Positions 1-7,959 of a stretch of DNA of 18,638 nucleotides are shown here, in pieces. Origin of the DNA: Chloroflexota bacterium (lineage in GTDB: Bacteria > Chloroflexota > Dehalococcoidia > DSTF01 > RBG-16-68-14). The stretch spans positions 1 to 18,638 of the forward strand of contig JADFNZ010000016.1 in NCBI GenBank assembly GCA_022563135.1, written 5' to 3'. Under the pieces are notes generated by a model. It saw only the letters and a program-made list of their open reading frames with translations. It was not told the DNA's origin and searched no databases. Position 1 is the stretch's first letter; each line of letters starts with the position of its first letter. The translations under genes and the position numbers were made by a program.

Positions 1-330
1 GGTAGAGGTCCGCCGCGGGTCGCGCTCCGCCGGTGCCAGCAGCGTCAAGCCGGAGGCCGCCGCGATCTCGACGATAGCTGTGCCGTCTGGCAGCATGCCC
101 CACGCCGCGAGCACCGGCCGGCCGGCCGGATCGCGGACGTCCGCCTCTCGTACTTCGCCGCCGGTCGACCGCACGAGCGCATCGACCGTGCCCGGGCCGC
201 CGTCCGCGAGCGGCAGGAGCTCGACCTCCGCATGCGGCAGCGCGCGCCGCAGCCCACGAGCGATCGACTGCGCCGCGGCTTCTGCGCTGAGGCTGCCTTT
301 ATACTCCTGCGGTGCGATGAGGACGCGCAT
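1..330 (-). CDS. glxK: Glycerate kinase, N-terminal part (cut by window edge)
   Basis: The frame opens with ATG at 330-328 and stays open for 110 codons to the window edge, so the rest of the protein is missing. The translation starts MRVLIAPQEYKGSLSAEAAA and continues with LPLADGGPGTVDAL, the two N-terminal signatures of the bacterial glycerate kinase family (GlxK/GarK type), which phosphorylates D-glycerate with ATP to 2- or 3-phosphoglycerate. The later stretch AAWGMLPDGTAIVEIAAASG also matches the family. No strong ribosome binding site is seen close to the ATG. The gene lies downstream of murJ on the same strand, with a hairpin between them that probably ends the murJ transcript. The family call is firm; which phosphate isomer it makes cannot be told from this fragment. 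Confidence 0.88.
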   Translation of the reverse strand, partial: MRVLIAPQEYKGSLSAEAAAQSIARGLRRALPHAEVELLPLADGGPGTVDALVRSTGGEVREADVRDPAGRPVLAAWGMLPDGTAIVEIAAASGLTLLAPAERDPRRTST

Positions 331-371
331 CACGCCGATCGTAGGAGAACTGCTCCCAGACTACAAATCAA

Positions 372-395
372 ACGGGGTGCTTGAAGGTACCCCGT
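372..395 (-). terminator. Probable intrinsic terminator after murJ
   Basis: Read on the minus strand, ACGGGGT (395-389) pairs with ACCCCGT (378-372) around a 10-base loop, giving a perfect 7-bp stem. It is followed by a T-rich run, TTTGATTTGTAG. It lies about 90 bases after the murJ stop and before glxK, where a terminator would be expected. The T tract is interrupted, so strength is uncertain. Confidence 0.5.
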
Positions 396-481
396 GGAAC
401 TTGGGTATCACATCGTGGACGTGACGAACGAGGACCGCAGCGAACGGGTGGAGGTCTTATTCGAATAGCAAGCGCGCAACG

Positions 482-2086
482 TTAGTAGGCGCGTCGCCGC
501 GGCCACGGCACCCTCGCCAGCAGCGTCTCAGCCTCCTCTGAGCGCAGGGCGCGCGCGGCTGCCAGATACACGATGCCACCGAGCAGCCCGCCGCCTGCCA
601 GCGCCAGAAACGCGTCCAGCAGGCGGCTTGTGTCCAGATGATCGGCCTGGTGGAGCAGCACCAGGTAGAATCCAATCACCTCCACCATCAGCAGAGCTGC
701 CACCACCGTCCGCCCGACTGAACGGCCAAGTGACGCGAGATCCAGCCCCTCCAGCCGCGAGCGAAGCGTCCAGAACAACAGCCCCGCGTTCAGGATGGCC
801 GCCAGCGAGATCGCCAGCGCCAGCCCGCGCACCTCGAACGGCCCGACCAGGATCGCGCTTAAGATCAGGTTCGCCACGAGCGCCACCACCGCGTAGACGA
901 CGGGCGTCCTCGTATCGCTCAGCGCGTAGTAGCCCCGGCTGAGGATCTCGACCGCGGCGTGCGCGAAGAGCCCCACCGCGAAGAAGAGCAGCGCCGTCTG
1001 CGTGACGTCCGTCGATACGTCAGTAAACGCCCCGCGCTCGAAGAGAAACGCCACCAGCGGCTTCGAGAGGATCATCAGCCCCAGCGCGGACGGGATCGTC
1101 AAGAACAGGATGAGGCGGAGACTCTGATCCAACGTGCGCCGCAGCTCAGAGCGGTCGTCGGCCGCCTGTTCGGCGAGGGTCGGAAACACAGCCGTGGAGA
1201 TCGCCATGCCGAAGAGCCCCAGCGGGGCCATCATCAGCAGCCAGGCGTAGTTCGTCGCTGAGATCGCCTCATCGCTCACCAACGATGCGAAGAAGATCAT
1301 GATGATGAAGTTAAACTGGAACGCCGCCAGGCCGAGCACGCGCGGGGCCATCAGGCGGCCCACAGCGCGCACGTCGGCGTCTCGCCACAGTGCGATCGCC
1401 CGGTAGCGCATCCCCACCAACGCCAGTGCCGGTATTTGCACGCCCATGTGGAGCGCGGCGCCGATCACGACGGCTGCTGCTAGCGCGTGCACGTTGTCGA
1501 AGAGGAGCGCCCCGGCGATGATCGAGAGGTTGTAGACTATCGGCGCGATCGCCGGAAAGAGGAAGTGGTGGCGCGCATTCAGGATGCCCATGAACGCCCC
1601 GCTCACCGCAAAGAGCACCGGCGAGAGCATCATCAGCCGCGTGAGATCGACGGCAAGCGAGCGCAGCTCATCTTGCTGGCCGGTATCCTCGCCCAGGCCC
1701 GGCGCGATCAATGGCACGAGGAGCGGCGCGAGGAGGAAGCCGAGCACGGCGAACACGACCGTCGCCATGACGATCAGGTTGAGCACGGAGCTCGCCAGTC
1801 TCCACGCCTCTTCCTCGCTCTTCTTGGTGAAGACACGCGCGAACGTCGGGATAAACGCGCTGCCCAGCGTAGCACCGGCGAGGAGCTGAAAGATTAGGTC
1901 CGGCAGGCGGAAGGCGACGAGATACGCGCCGATCTCTGAGCTCGTGCCAAAGGAGTCCGCGATGGCGATGCTGCGCACCACGCCCAGCAGCCGGCTCCCG
2001 AAGAAGCCGGCTGCGACGATCGCAACGGCCATCGCCAGGCTCGGCCGCGCGAACCGCTCGCTCGGAGGCGTGGCTTCCTGCTCCAC
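482..2086 (-). CDS. murJ: Lipid II flippase MurJ (MviN family)
   Basis: MurJ moves the peptidoglycan precursor lipid II across the cytoplasmic membrane. The protein is almost wholly hydrophobic, with about 14 membrane segments expected for the MOP superfamily. The N-terminal part carries the family pattern GSRLLGVVRSIAIADSFG, then FRLPDLIFQLLAGATLGSAF and IPTF, which includes the conserved arginines of the central cavity. The frame is open back to 2203, but the first 39 residues of that version are not MurJ-like and would overlap the promoter of the divergent thiolase. I chose the GTG at 2086-2084 (protein VEQEATPPSERFARPSLAMAV..., 534 residues), which puts the first membrane helix where MurJ has it. 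No Shine-Dalgarno precedes this GTG, but a TATACT box ends 7 bases before it, which suggests leaderless translation. A downstream ATG within SLAMAV is too late. Confidence 0.93.
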   Translation of the reverse strand: MEQEATPPSERFARPSLAMAVAIVAAGFFGSRLLGVVRSIAIADSFGTSSEIGAYLVAFRLPDLIFQLLAGATLGSAFIPTFARVFTKKSEEEAWRLASSVLNLIVMATVVFAVLGFLLAPLLVPLIAPGLGEDTGQQDELRSLAVDLTRLMMLSPVLFAVSGAFMGILNARHHFLFPAIAPIVYNLSIIAGALLFDNVHALAAAVVIGAALHMGVQIPALALVGMRYRAIALWRDADVRAVGRLMAPRVLGLAAFQFNFIIMIFFASLVSDEAISATNYAWLLMMAPLGLFGMAISTAVFPTLAEQAADDRSELRRTLDQSLRLILFLTIPSALGLMILSKPLVAFLFERGAFTDVSTDVTQTALLFFAVGLFAHAAVEILSRGYYALSDTRTPVVYAVVALVANLILSAILVGPFEVRGLALAISLAAILNAGLLFWTLRSRLEGLDLASLGRSVGRTVVAALLMVEVIGFYLVLLHQADHLDTSRLLDAFLALAGGGLLGGIVYLAAARALRSEEAETLLARVPWPRRRAY

Positions 2087-2093
2087 TCTCGCT

Positions 2094-2099
2094 AGTATA
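2094..2099 (-). promoter_or_regulatory. Candidate -10 box of murJ, leaderless arrangement
   Basis: On the minus strand TATACT (2099-2094) is followed by seven bases and then the GTG chosen as the murJ start. That spacing would place the transcription start at or within a base or two of the GTG. No convincing -35 box is seen. The call depends on the chosen start codon. Confidence 0.35.
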
Positions 2100-2148
2100 G
2101 GGCGGCACGATACACGAATACGAGCCCCGGTAGCGGACGGCCGCTCGC

Positions 2149-2178
2149 TTGACCGCGCAGCTACGGCGTCGATATAAT
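2149..2178 (+). promoter_or_regulatory. Sigma70-type promoter of the thiolase gene
   Basis: TTGACC (2149-2154) and a perfect TATAAT (2173-2178) are separated by 18 bases. Transcription would start near 2185, giving a leader of about 50 bases before the thiolase ATG at 2237. This is the best promoter match in the window. Confidence 0.7.
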
Positions 2179-2236
2179 CGGCACCGTCCTCGCCGCAGAA
2201 CATCGGTTTCGCCCAAACCGCAGAAAGGGGTACCCC

Positions 2237-3415
2237 ATGGAAGAGGTGGTATTGGTCAGCGGCTGTCGCACGGCGATCGGCCGGTTAGGCGGCGCGTTCC
2301 AGAACCTTCCGGCGTCCGACCTTGGCGCCATCGTGATCAGAGAGGCCGTGGAACGGGCCGGAATCGAACCCGACAAGGTCGACCAGGTGATCATGGGCTG
2401 CGTCGGCCAGGTGATGGAGGACGCTTACATCTCCCGTCACGCGGCGGTGAAGGCCGGTCTCCCCATCGAGGTGCCCGCCTACACCGTCAACCGTATCTGC
2501 GGCAGCGGACTCGAAGCGATCAACACCGCCGCCCGCTGGATCGAAACCGGCGACGCAGAGACCATCGTGGCCGCCGGCGCTGAGAACATGAGCATGCTGC
2601 CCTACTACATCCGCAACGCCCGCTACGGCTACCGCCTCGGCCACGGGGAGATCGAGGACGGCATCCAGCACCTGCTGGGCGATCCCTTTAGCAAGGAGCA
2701 CATGGGCGTCACTGCGGAGAATCTCGCGGAGAAGTTCGGCATCAGCCGCGAGGAGCAGGACGAGACGGCGCTGCGCAGCCAGCAGCGCGCGACGGCGGCG
2801 ATCAAAGAGGGCCGGTTCAAGGACGAGATCGTGCCGGTGGAGATCAAGTCCCGGCGCGAAACCACGATCATCGACACGGATGAGTTCCCGCGCGCCGACG
2901 CCTCGCTGGAAGCGCTGGCGAAGCTGCGCCCGGCTTTCAAGGAGGGCGGTGTGGTGACGGCCGGCAACGCCAGCGGCATCAACGACGGCGCCGCCGCGGT
3001 CGTCGTGATGAGCCGGTCGAAGGCGGACGAGCTGGGCGTGAAGCCGCGCCTCCGCCTCGTCGCTCGCGCGGAGGCGGGCGTGGAGCCCGCCGTGATGGGC
3101 ATGGGGCCGATCCCCGCCGTCCGCAAGGTCATGAAGAAGGCGGGCATGGAGACCGACCAGATGGACGTGATCGAGCTGAACGAGGCGTTCGCCTCGGTCG
3201 CCGCGGCCTGCAGCAACGTCCTCGGCCTCGATCAGGAGAAGACGAACCCGAACGGCGGCGCGATCGCGCTGGGCCACCCGGTCGGCGCGACGGGCGCCAT
3301 CCTCACCGTCAAGTTGATGTACGAGCTGGAGCGCAGCCAGGGCAGGTTCGGGCTGGTCAGCCTCTGCATCGGCGGCGGCCAGGGGATCGCAACGATCTTC
3401 GAGCGGGTGAGCTAG
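2237..3415 (+). CDS. Acetyl-CoA acetyltransferase family thiolase
   Basis: A 392-residue type II thiolase, the usual length for the family. It joins two acyl-CoA units or cleaves 3-ketoacyl-CoA. The nucleophilic cysteine is C88 in NRICGSGLEA, the NEAF motif is present, the catalytic histidine is H347 in GHPVGATGA, and the second catalytic cysteine is C377 in CIGGGQG near the C-terminus. The start is fixed by AAAGGGG six bases before the ATG and by the family start EEVVLVSGCRTAIGRLGG. It stands alone between a strong promoter and a hairpin, so context does not tell whether it serves acetoacetyl-CoA synthesis, polyhydroxybutyrate or fatty-acid breakdown. The sequence pattern favours the biosynthetic acetyl-CoA C-acetyltransferase group, but substrate is inferred. 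Confidence 0.95.
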   Translation: MEEVVLVSGCRTAIGRLGGAFQNLPASDLGAIVIREAVERAGIEPDKVDQVIMGCVGQVMEDAYISRHAAVKAGLPIEVPAYTVNRICGSGLEAINTAARWIETGDAETIVAAGAENMSMLPYYIRNARYGYRLGHGEIEDGIQHLLGDPFSKEHMGVTAENLAEKFGISREEQDETALRSQQRATAAIKEGRFKDEIVPVEIKSRRETTIIDTDEFPRADASLEALAKLRPAFKEGGVVTAGNASGINDGAAAVVVMSRSKADELGVKPRLRLVARAEAGVEPAVMGMGPIPAVRKVMKKAGMETDQMDVIELNEAFASVAAACSNVLGLDQEKTNPNGGAIALGHPVGATGAILTVKLMYELERSQGRFGLVSLCIGGGQGIATIFERVS

Positions 3416-3434
3416 CGAAACTTCCGTTGGTAGC

Positions 3435-3466
3435 GTACAGGGCAGGCCGCCGGGCCTGCCCTGTAC
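3435..3466. terminator. Strong GC-rich hairpin between converging genes
   Basis: GTACAGGGCAGGCC (3435-3448) and its perfect complement (3453-3466) form a 14-bp stem with the loop GCCG. It sits between the stop of the thiolase (plus) and the stop of the lipoprotein gene (minus), so it can act on both transcripts. Neither side has a T run, so it is not a classical intrinsic terminator; it may be a U-tract-less terminator, an mRNA 3' stabiliser, or a repeat element. A related hairpin is found at 4589-4616. Confidence 0.65.
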
Positions 3467-3499
3467 GGTCATCTAAAGCGAGCGCTCCACGATGGCCGT

Positions 3500-4486
3500 C
3501 TAGCCCGGGCAATCAGCGCCGACCGTATAGTTATCGCTCAACCCCGCCGACGTAATGTTCACCTGGTACTCGCCGAAATCGAAAATGGTAATGCGGAATT
3601 CTGCGCTACCCGTGCTATCAGCCAGGCCGATAATACTTTCGGGCCCATTGGGAATCCCCGGCGCGCTTGCATCTCCATTGATCTTTTCGCCCGGCGCGAG
3701 ACCGCTGACTCTCACGATCAGTTCGCTGGAGACGCCCGGGTTCGTGTGCTCGCAACTAATCTCCAACGTCGCGCCGGAAGCAAGTGGAGGGGTGGCTGTG
3801 AGCACGGGCGGAGACGTTGCCTCAGGCGGAGGCATCGTCTCCGCTGCCTCCTGAGTCTCCTGCGCGTCAACCGTTGCTTGTGACATTGCCGATTCGGTCT
3901 GGACGGCCAATGCGGTCTGCGCTGCTGCGACATCCTCAACATTCCTTATGTGAATAATGAGGTTTTCGATGAATACGAACGTCGCAAAGGCAAATCCTGG
4001 ATCAGTGTCCTCAAAACTGAACGAAGGCATGGGATCGACGCCTAACTTTTCTTCGCTCTTCAGCTCAAACGGCGTCTCGCTGAAGACAGGCTCGCCGAAA
4101 TCCAGGGCTACCTCCACGTTGAGGCTGAGCGTCGTCCCATCTTCAGTTACATTGCCGGTGGACGGTTCGTCCGCCTGGGTAATCGTGACGACGTTGTCAT
4201 CAAAGGCCGCGGTTAGGCCGAGCTCCGGGACGGAAAAGGAGCCGTCGTCATTGAACACGGCCGTGAGGCTCCCGCTCACCTCGCCCGTCTCAGTCTCCTG
4301 GAACGCGAAGGCGCCGGCGCTCACGCCCTCTTGGAGAAACTGCACCTCCATCGTCCCTGTCACGGTGAACTGTTGCGTGCCGGCGGGCGGTAGCCCAGAA
4401 CCGCCGTCGCCGCCACAGGCGACCGCGAATCCGGCTAGCGCGAAGCCGACAACGCTTACGATGAGAATCTTGTGGATAGCAGACAC
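3500..4486 (-). CDS. Secreted lipoprotein of unknown function
   Basis: The N-terminus is a bacterial lipoprotein signal: a short basic start, a hydrophobic stretch (ILIVSVVGFALAGFAVAC) and a lipobox cysteine at residue 24, followed by a Gly/Ser/Pro-rich spacer. The mature protein should be anchored outside the membrane. Three parts can be seen: a beta-rich domain (roughly residues 38-185), an Ala/Gln/Glu-rich linker with Pro/Thr runs (roughly 190-230), and a C-terminal Ig-like beta domain with cysteines near its start (ISCEH) and end (GADCPG) that could form a disulfide. I chose the GTG at 4486-4484 because AAAGGA lies six bases upstream; a GTG five codons earlier (4501) has no such site. Base composition looks less GC-rich than its neighbours. 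I do not recognise a functional family. Confidence 0.8.
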   Translation of the reverse strand: MSAIHKILIVSVVGFALAGFAVACGGDGGSGLPPAGTQQFTVTGTMEVQFLQEGVSAGAFAFQETETGEVSGSLTAVFNDDGSFSVPELGLTAAFDDNVVTITQADEPSTGNVTEDGTTLSLNVEVALDFGEPVFSETPFELKSEEKLGVDPMPSFSFEDTDPGFAFATFVFIENLIIHIRNVEDVAAAQTALAVQTESAMSQATVDAQETQEAAETMPPPEATSPPVLTATPPLASGATLEISCEHTNPGVSSELIVRVSGLAPGEKINGDASAPGIPNGPESIIGLADSTGSAEFRITIFDFGEYQVNITSAGLSDNYTVGADCPG

Positions 4487-4534
4487 AACAGGTCCTTTCA
4501 CCGCGTACGTTCATGCACGATGGCCATTGAAGTT

Positions 4535-4563
4535 ATGCTACAGGCTATATAACGTTCGATCAA
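4535..4563 (-). promoter_or_regulatory. Candidate promoter of the lipoprotein gene
   Basis: On the minus strand TTGATC (4563-4558) and TAGCAT (4540-4535) are spaced by 17 bases, each matching four of six consensus positions. It would give a leader of about 40 bases before the GTG at 4486. An alternative A/T-rich -10 (TATATA) lies a few bases upstream. Confidence 0.4.
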
Positions 4564-4588
4564 AACCTAGGCATGTAGTGTGCGATCA

Positions 4589-4616
4589 GCAAGGCAGGCC
4601 TGTCGGCCTGCCTTGC
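4589..4616. terminator. GC-rich hairpin after the LLM oxidoreductase gene
   Basis: GCAAGGCAGGCC (4589-4600) and its perfect complement (4605-4616) form a 12-bp stem with the loop TGTC. It begins 27 bases past the stop of the oxidoreductase gene (minus strand) and upstream of the lipoprotein promoter. As with 3435-3466 there is no T run. The inner eight base pairs, GGCAGGCC with GGCCTGCC, are identical in both hairpins. Confidence 0.6.
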
Positions 4617-4642
4617 GTTCGCGAGCCTGAGAGAACTAGCCC

Positions 4643-5563
4643 TTAGTGAGCTAGCTCCCAGATCTGCTCCATCTGCGAGAGGAAGCCCTCTACCGTGGTT
4701 CCCTGCTCTTCGAAGGTCGGGTCGAACAGGACTTCTTCCGCGCCCAGCTCCCGTACTGCGGCGATGTCCGCCTTGATCTCGTCCGGGGAGCCGGCGAAGA
4801 TGTAGCGCCCCTCGCCCGCCGGCTGCTGCGACATGTAGAGGTTCGCCCGCACGATCAGTTTGAGCTCAGCCGGGTCGCGGCCGGCCTGCTGCGCCATGCC
4901 TTTAATGCCCTCGAACATCTCCTTCATGTCGTCCACGGGCACACCACCCGGCATCCAGGCGTTCGCATACTTAGCGACACGCTGCATCGCGCCGGGGCTA
5001 TAGGCGGCCAGCGAGATCGGCGGGTGCGGCTTCTGCACCGGCTTAGGCTGAATAGATGACTTTGCGAGCTTGAAGAACTCACCGTCGTACTCGACCGGAT
5101 CCGTGGTCCAGATCGCCTTCAGTAGCTCCATGAACTCGTCCGCGCGCTTGCCCAGTCCCTTGGGCGGTGCACCCGTCGCCTCCATCTCGTCCTTCGACCA
5201 GCCCTGGCCCATGCCCAATTGCAGCCGGCCGCCGGAAAGGATGTCCAGCGTAGTCAGCCGTCGGGCGAGCATGACGGGATTGTAGTACGGCATGTCCAGC
5301 ACGCTCGTGCCGAGGCGGATGCGGCTGGTCTGCGCCGCGACGAAGGTCAGCGTTTCGATCGGATCGTAGTTGATTTTGAACACGTCCGGCATCGAGCCAT
5401 CGGGCGTGGCGGGATACTTCGATCGCGGCGACACAGGATAGAGCAGCCGCTCCAGCACCCAGACGCTGTCGTATCCCATCTCCTCCGCTCGCTTGGCGAC
5501 GCGTACGATCGCGTCGGGGCTGGCCGCGGGGCCTAGATTGGGAAGATTAAAGCCTAGCTTCAT
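4643..5563 (-). CDS. LLM-class (probably F420-dependent) oxidoreductase
   Basis: A 306-residue TIM-barrel protein of the luciferase-like monooxygenase superfamily. It begins MKLGFNLPNLGPAASPDAIV, followed by AEEMGYDSVWVLERL, TSRIRLGTSVLDMPYYNPVMLARRLTTLD and GRLQLGMGQGW, the typical order of the bacterial F420-type subgroup. Members transfer hydride between reduced F420 (or FMN) and varied small substrates; the substrate cannot be read from sequence. The start is set by the conserved N-terminus. An AAAGGAG site lies 13 bases upstream, longer than ideal. The gene stands alone: 187 bases separate it from tmk upstream, in which a TAGAAT (5626-5621) could be its -10 box, though the only TTG-like -35 candidate is 22 bases away. 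It ends before the hairpin at 4589-4616. Confidence 0.9.
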   Translation of the reverse strand: MKLGFNLPNLGPAASPDAIVRVAKRAEEMGYDSVWVLERLLYPVSPRSKYPATPDGSMPDVFKINYDPIETLTFVAAQTSRIRLGTSVLDMPYYNPVMLARRLTTLDILSGGRLQLGMGQGWSKDEMEATGAPPKGLGKRADEFMELLKAIWTTDPVEYDGEFFKLAKSSIQPKPVQKPHPPISLAAYSPGAMQRVAKYANAWMPGGVPVDDMKEMFEGIKGMAQQAGRDPAELKLIVRANLYMSQQPAGEGRYIFAGSPDEIKADIAAVRELGAEEVLFDPTFEEQGTTVEGFLSQMEQIWELAH

Positions 5564-5750
5564 GCTGTTCAGTAGACTCCTTTCAAGAGTTCACACCGTG
5601 CTCTGCCTGTGGCTCAGCGCATTCTACCGTACACGCAGTCGGGCTGTTTGTCCAGGCGGTGTCACGAACATTTCCGGACGAGTACGACCGGAGAAGCTCA
5701 CACGTTGTGCTTTTCACCCGACGCCCGGGCCGCTCACCTCGAGGATCGAG

Positions 5751-6410
5751 CTACGCAGGACGCGGCAGGAGTGCCTGCACGCGCTCCCAGATCGCCTCGG
5801 TCACGGCGTCGGGCGTCTGCGCGGCGTCGACGACGAGCCAGCGCTCCGGCTCCTCCTTGGCGAGCGACAGGTAGCCGCGACGCACCCGCTCGTGGAACTC
5901 CACGTTCTCCTCCTCGAAGCGGTCGAGTGCGCCGCCCGCGCGAGCCCGCGTGAGCCCGTCAGCGACAGGCAGGTCGAGCAGCACGCTCAGATCGGGCCGC
6001 AGTCCGCCCGTCGCGATCTCGTTCAGCTTCTCGATCAGGTGCCGGTCTACGCCGCGGCCATAGCCCTGATACGCGCGCGTCGAATCGGCGAAGCGGTCGC
6101 AGACGACCACATCGCCGCGCTCCAGCGCGGGCGCGATGACCTCCGCGACGAGCTCCGCCCGGGCGGCGCAGAAGAGGATCGCCTCGGAGAGCGGTCTGAG
6201 CGGTGGCATAGCATCGCCGGAGAGGCCGAGGATGATGTCGCGTAGCCGTTCCCCCAACGGCGTGCCGCCGGGCTCGCGGGTCAGCGCCACGCCGCACCCA
6301 CGATCTCGCAGGCGCTGTGCCAGCGCCTCTGCCTGTACGGACTTGCCCGCCCCCTCGCCGCCCTCCAACGCGATGAAGAGGCCGGTATGCTCTGCTGAGG
6401 GGCGCGACAA
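5751..6410 (-). CDS. tmk: Thymidylate kinase
   Basis: Tmk phosphorylates dTMP to dTDP. The 219-residue protein has the P-loop GGEGAGKS at residues 17-24, TREPGGTPLGERLR near 44-57, the DRF motif at 105-107 followed by ADSTRAYQGYGRG, and a LID-like stretch ARAGGALDRFEEE. The start is a TTG at 6410-6408, one base after the stop of the R3H/ATPase gene, with GAGG in the end of that gene serving as ribosome binding site. The frame remains open further upstream, but that part lies wholly inside the neighbour and is not Tmk-like. It is the last gene of the pdxS-pdxT-GNAT-R3H-tmk run. No clear terminator follows. Confidence 0.95.
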   Translation of the reverse strand: MSRPSAEHTGLFIALEGGEGAGKSVQAEALAQRLRDRGCGVALTREPGGTPLGERLRDIILGLSGDAMPPLRPLSEAILFCAARAELVAEVIAPALERGDVVVCDRFADSTRAYQGYGRGVDRHLIEKLNEIATGGLRPDLSVLLDLPVADGLTRARAGGALDRFEEENVEFHERVRRGYLSLAKEEPERWLVVDAAQTPDAVTEAIWERVQALLPRPA

Positions 6411-6411
6411 G

Positions 6412-7950
6412 CTAGTCCTCGAACTGCGGGCTGTCGCCGCCGCGAAAGACACGCACGCGCCGCTGCGGCTCGCGTCCGGTGCTCCGCGAGGAGACGCTGT
6501 ACTGTTGCGCGAGCTGATGCTGGAGCCGCCGGATGTAGGCGTTCTGCGGCGCCAGCTCAACGAGCCGCCCGCCGTTCGCGACCTGCAGCGCCGCGTCCTC
6601 CGCCTCATCGAGAGCTCGGTCGAGGGGATCCATACTGCCGGAGGTTTGCATCGAGAGGAGACACTGTTCCATCTGCATGACGGTGTTGGCTCGGAGGACG
6701 TAGATGGGTACCCCGCGCGCCTCGGCCTCCCGCAGGGCGGGCAACTTTCGGCGGTAGTAGTTGCGCAGGGTCATCACCACATCCGCATCGGTCAGGTGTT
6801 CGGCCAGCGCGACAGCAGCGCCGGTCTGGCGCACGGCCTGCTCCAACCGGCGCCGGGAGACGCCGAAGGGGTAGATGCGGCGCGGCGGAGCTTCCGGCTC
6901 CGGGCCCAGGCGCTGCAACGCGCGCTCCTCCTGTGCCAGATCGCCGCTCGTGACGACGCGCATGTCGCCGTTCTCGTCCAGCTCCCGAACCTCCGGCGGC
7001 TCCTCAAAGCCACGCAGCATCGCGTCGACGGTGCTCGCCACGTCCTTGTGGATCGCGACGCGAACCCAGCTCTGGATCTCCACCAGCACATCGAACGTCG
7101 GCGGCGCCTCCCGCTCGAGCACCGTCTTCTGCGTGCGCCGCCGGCGCGCCTCCTCATCGGACAGAGTCACGGATTCGATGCCACCGATCAGGTCAGAGAG
7201 CGTCGGGTTCGCCATCAGGTTGCGCAGCTCGTTTCCGTGTGCGGTCGCGACGAGCTGCACACCGCGCTCCGCGATGGTGCGGGCGGCGGCTGCGTCCAGC
7301 TCCGTGCCGATCTCGTCGATCACGATGACCTCGGGCATGTGATTCTCCACCGCCTCGATCATCACGGAGTGCTGGAGTGCTGGGGTGGGCACCTGCATGC
7401 GCCGCGCCCTCCCGATCGCCGGGTGAGGAATGTCGCCGTCACCCGCGATCTCGTTCGAGGTGTCAACGATGATGACACGTTTGCTCAAGTCGTCGGCCAG
7501 CACACGGGCCACCTCACGCAGCATCGTCGTCTTGCCCACTCCAGGCCGGCCGAGCAACAAGATGCTCTTGCCCGTCTTCACAAGATCTTCGATGACGCGG
7601 ATCGTGCCGTACACCGCCCGCCCGACGCGGCACGTCAGTCCGACGATGCGGCCGGAGCGGTTGCGGATGCAGGAGATCCGGTGCAGGGTACGCTCGATGC
7701 CGGCGCGATTGTCCTCGCCGAACTCACCGATCCGCTGGATGACATACTCGATATCCTCGTCCGTGACCTCGACCTCGTTCAGCGCCACCTCCTGACCCGG
7801 GAAGCGCGCCTCCGGCGGACGGCCCAGGTCCATCACCACCTCCAGCAGATCGTGCTTGTCCTCCCGCGCACTGAGCGGGCCCAAGATGTGCTCGGGCAGA
7901 GCACCGAGAATCGCGTCCAGATCGTCTGTGATGAGCTTTTCGTAAGCCAC
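6412..7950 (-). CDS. R3H-domain AAA ATPase, SpoIIIAA-like
   Basis: A 512-residue ATPase with a C-terminal single-stranded nucleic-acid-binding domain. Walker A GRPGVGKT is at residues 134-141 and Walker B VIVIDEIG at 208-215; the following [33 protein letters not shown] is typical of the SpoIIIAA/Ycf45-like group. The C-terminal R3H motif is R474-x3-H478 in [14 protein letters not shown]. Between them (about 356-455) lies a region with [13 protein letters not shown] and [14 protein letters not shown], found in the R3H-ATPase family of cyanobacteria and other phyla. Function is not established; a role on RNA or DNA is inferred from the R3H domain. It starts with GTG 9 bases after the GNAT gene and ends one base before tmk, so the three genes are surely cotranscribed. 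It does not imply sporulation: no other spoIIIA genes are present. Confidence 0.9.
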   Translation of the reverse strand: MAYEKLITDDLDAILGALPEHILGPLSAREDKHDLLEVVMDLGRPPEARFPGQEVALNEVEVTDEDIEYVIQRIGEFGEDNRAGIERTLHRISCIRNRSGRIVGLTCRVGRAVYGTIRVIEDLVKTGKSILLLGRPGVGKTTMLREVARVLADDLSKRVIIVDTSNEIAGDGDIPHPAIGRARRMQVPTPALQHSVMIEAVENHMPEVIVIDEIGTELDAAAARTIAERGVQLVATAHGNELRNLMANPTLSDLIGGIESVTLSDEEARRRRTQKTVLEREAPPTFDVLVEIQSWVRVAIHKDVASTVDAMLRGFEEPPEVRELDENGDMRVVTSGDLAQEERALQRLGPEPEAPPRRIYPFGVSRRRLEQAVRQTGAAVALAEHLTDADVVMTLRNYYRRKLPALREAEARGVPIYVLRANTVMQMEQCLLSMQTSGSMDPLDRALDEAEDAALQVANGGRLVELAPQNAYIRRLQHQLAQQYSVSSRSTGREPQRRVRVFRGGDSPQFED

Positions 7951-7959
7951 GCGCGCACC

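Noticed and set aside
394..468. Short plus-strand frame from a GTG, VELGYHIVDVTNEDRSERV...
   Set aside because: Only about 25 codons, no ribosome binding site, and it begins inside the murJ terminator hairpin; it is too short to judge as a gene remnant.
2087..2203. N-terminal extension of murJ to an ATG at 2203
   Set aside because: The extra 39 residues do not resemble MurJ and overlap the thiolase promoter.
2227..2236. Palindrome GGGGTACCCC directly before the thiolase ATG
   Set aside because: It has no loop, so it cannot form a hairpin in one RNA strand; the GGGG half is explained as part of the ribosome binding site.
2285..3472. A 395-codon open frame on the minus strand
   Set aside because: It is antisense to the thiolase, has Asp/Arg/His/Val-rich low-complexity composition, and would run through the hairpin at 3435-3466.
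6412..7950. Sporulation gene spoIIIAA
   Set aside because: The ATPase part is similar, but the long C-terminal region with an R3H motif and the absence of spoIIIAB-AH place it in the R3H ATPase family found in non-sporulating bacteria.
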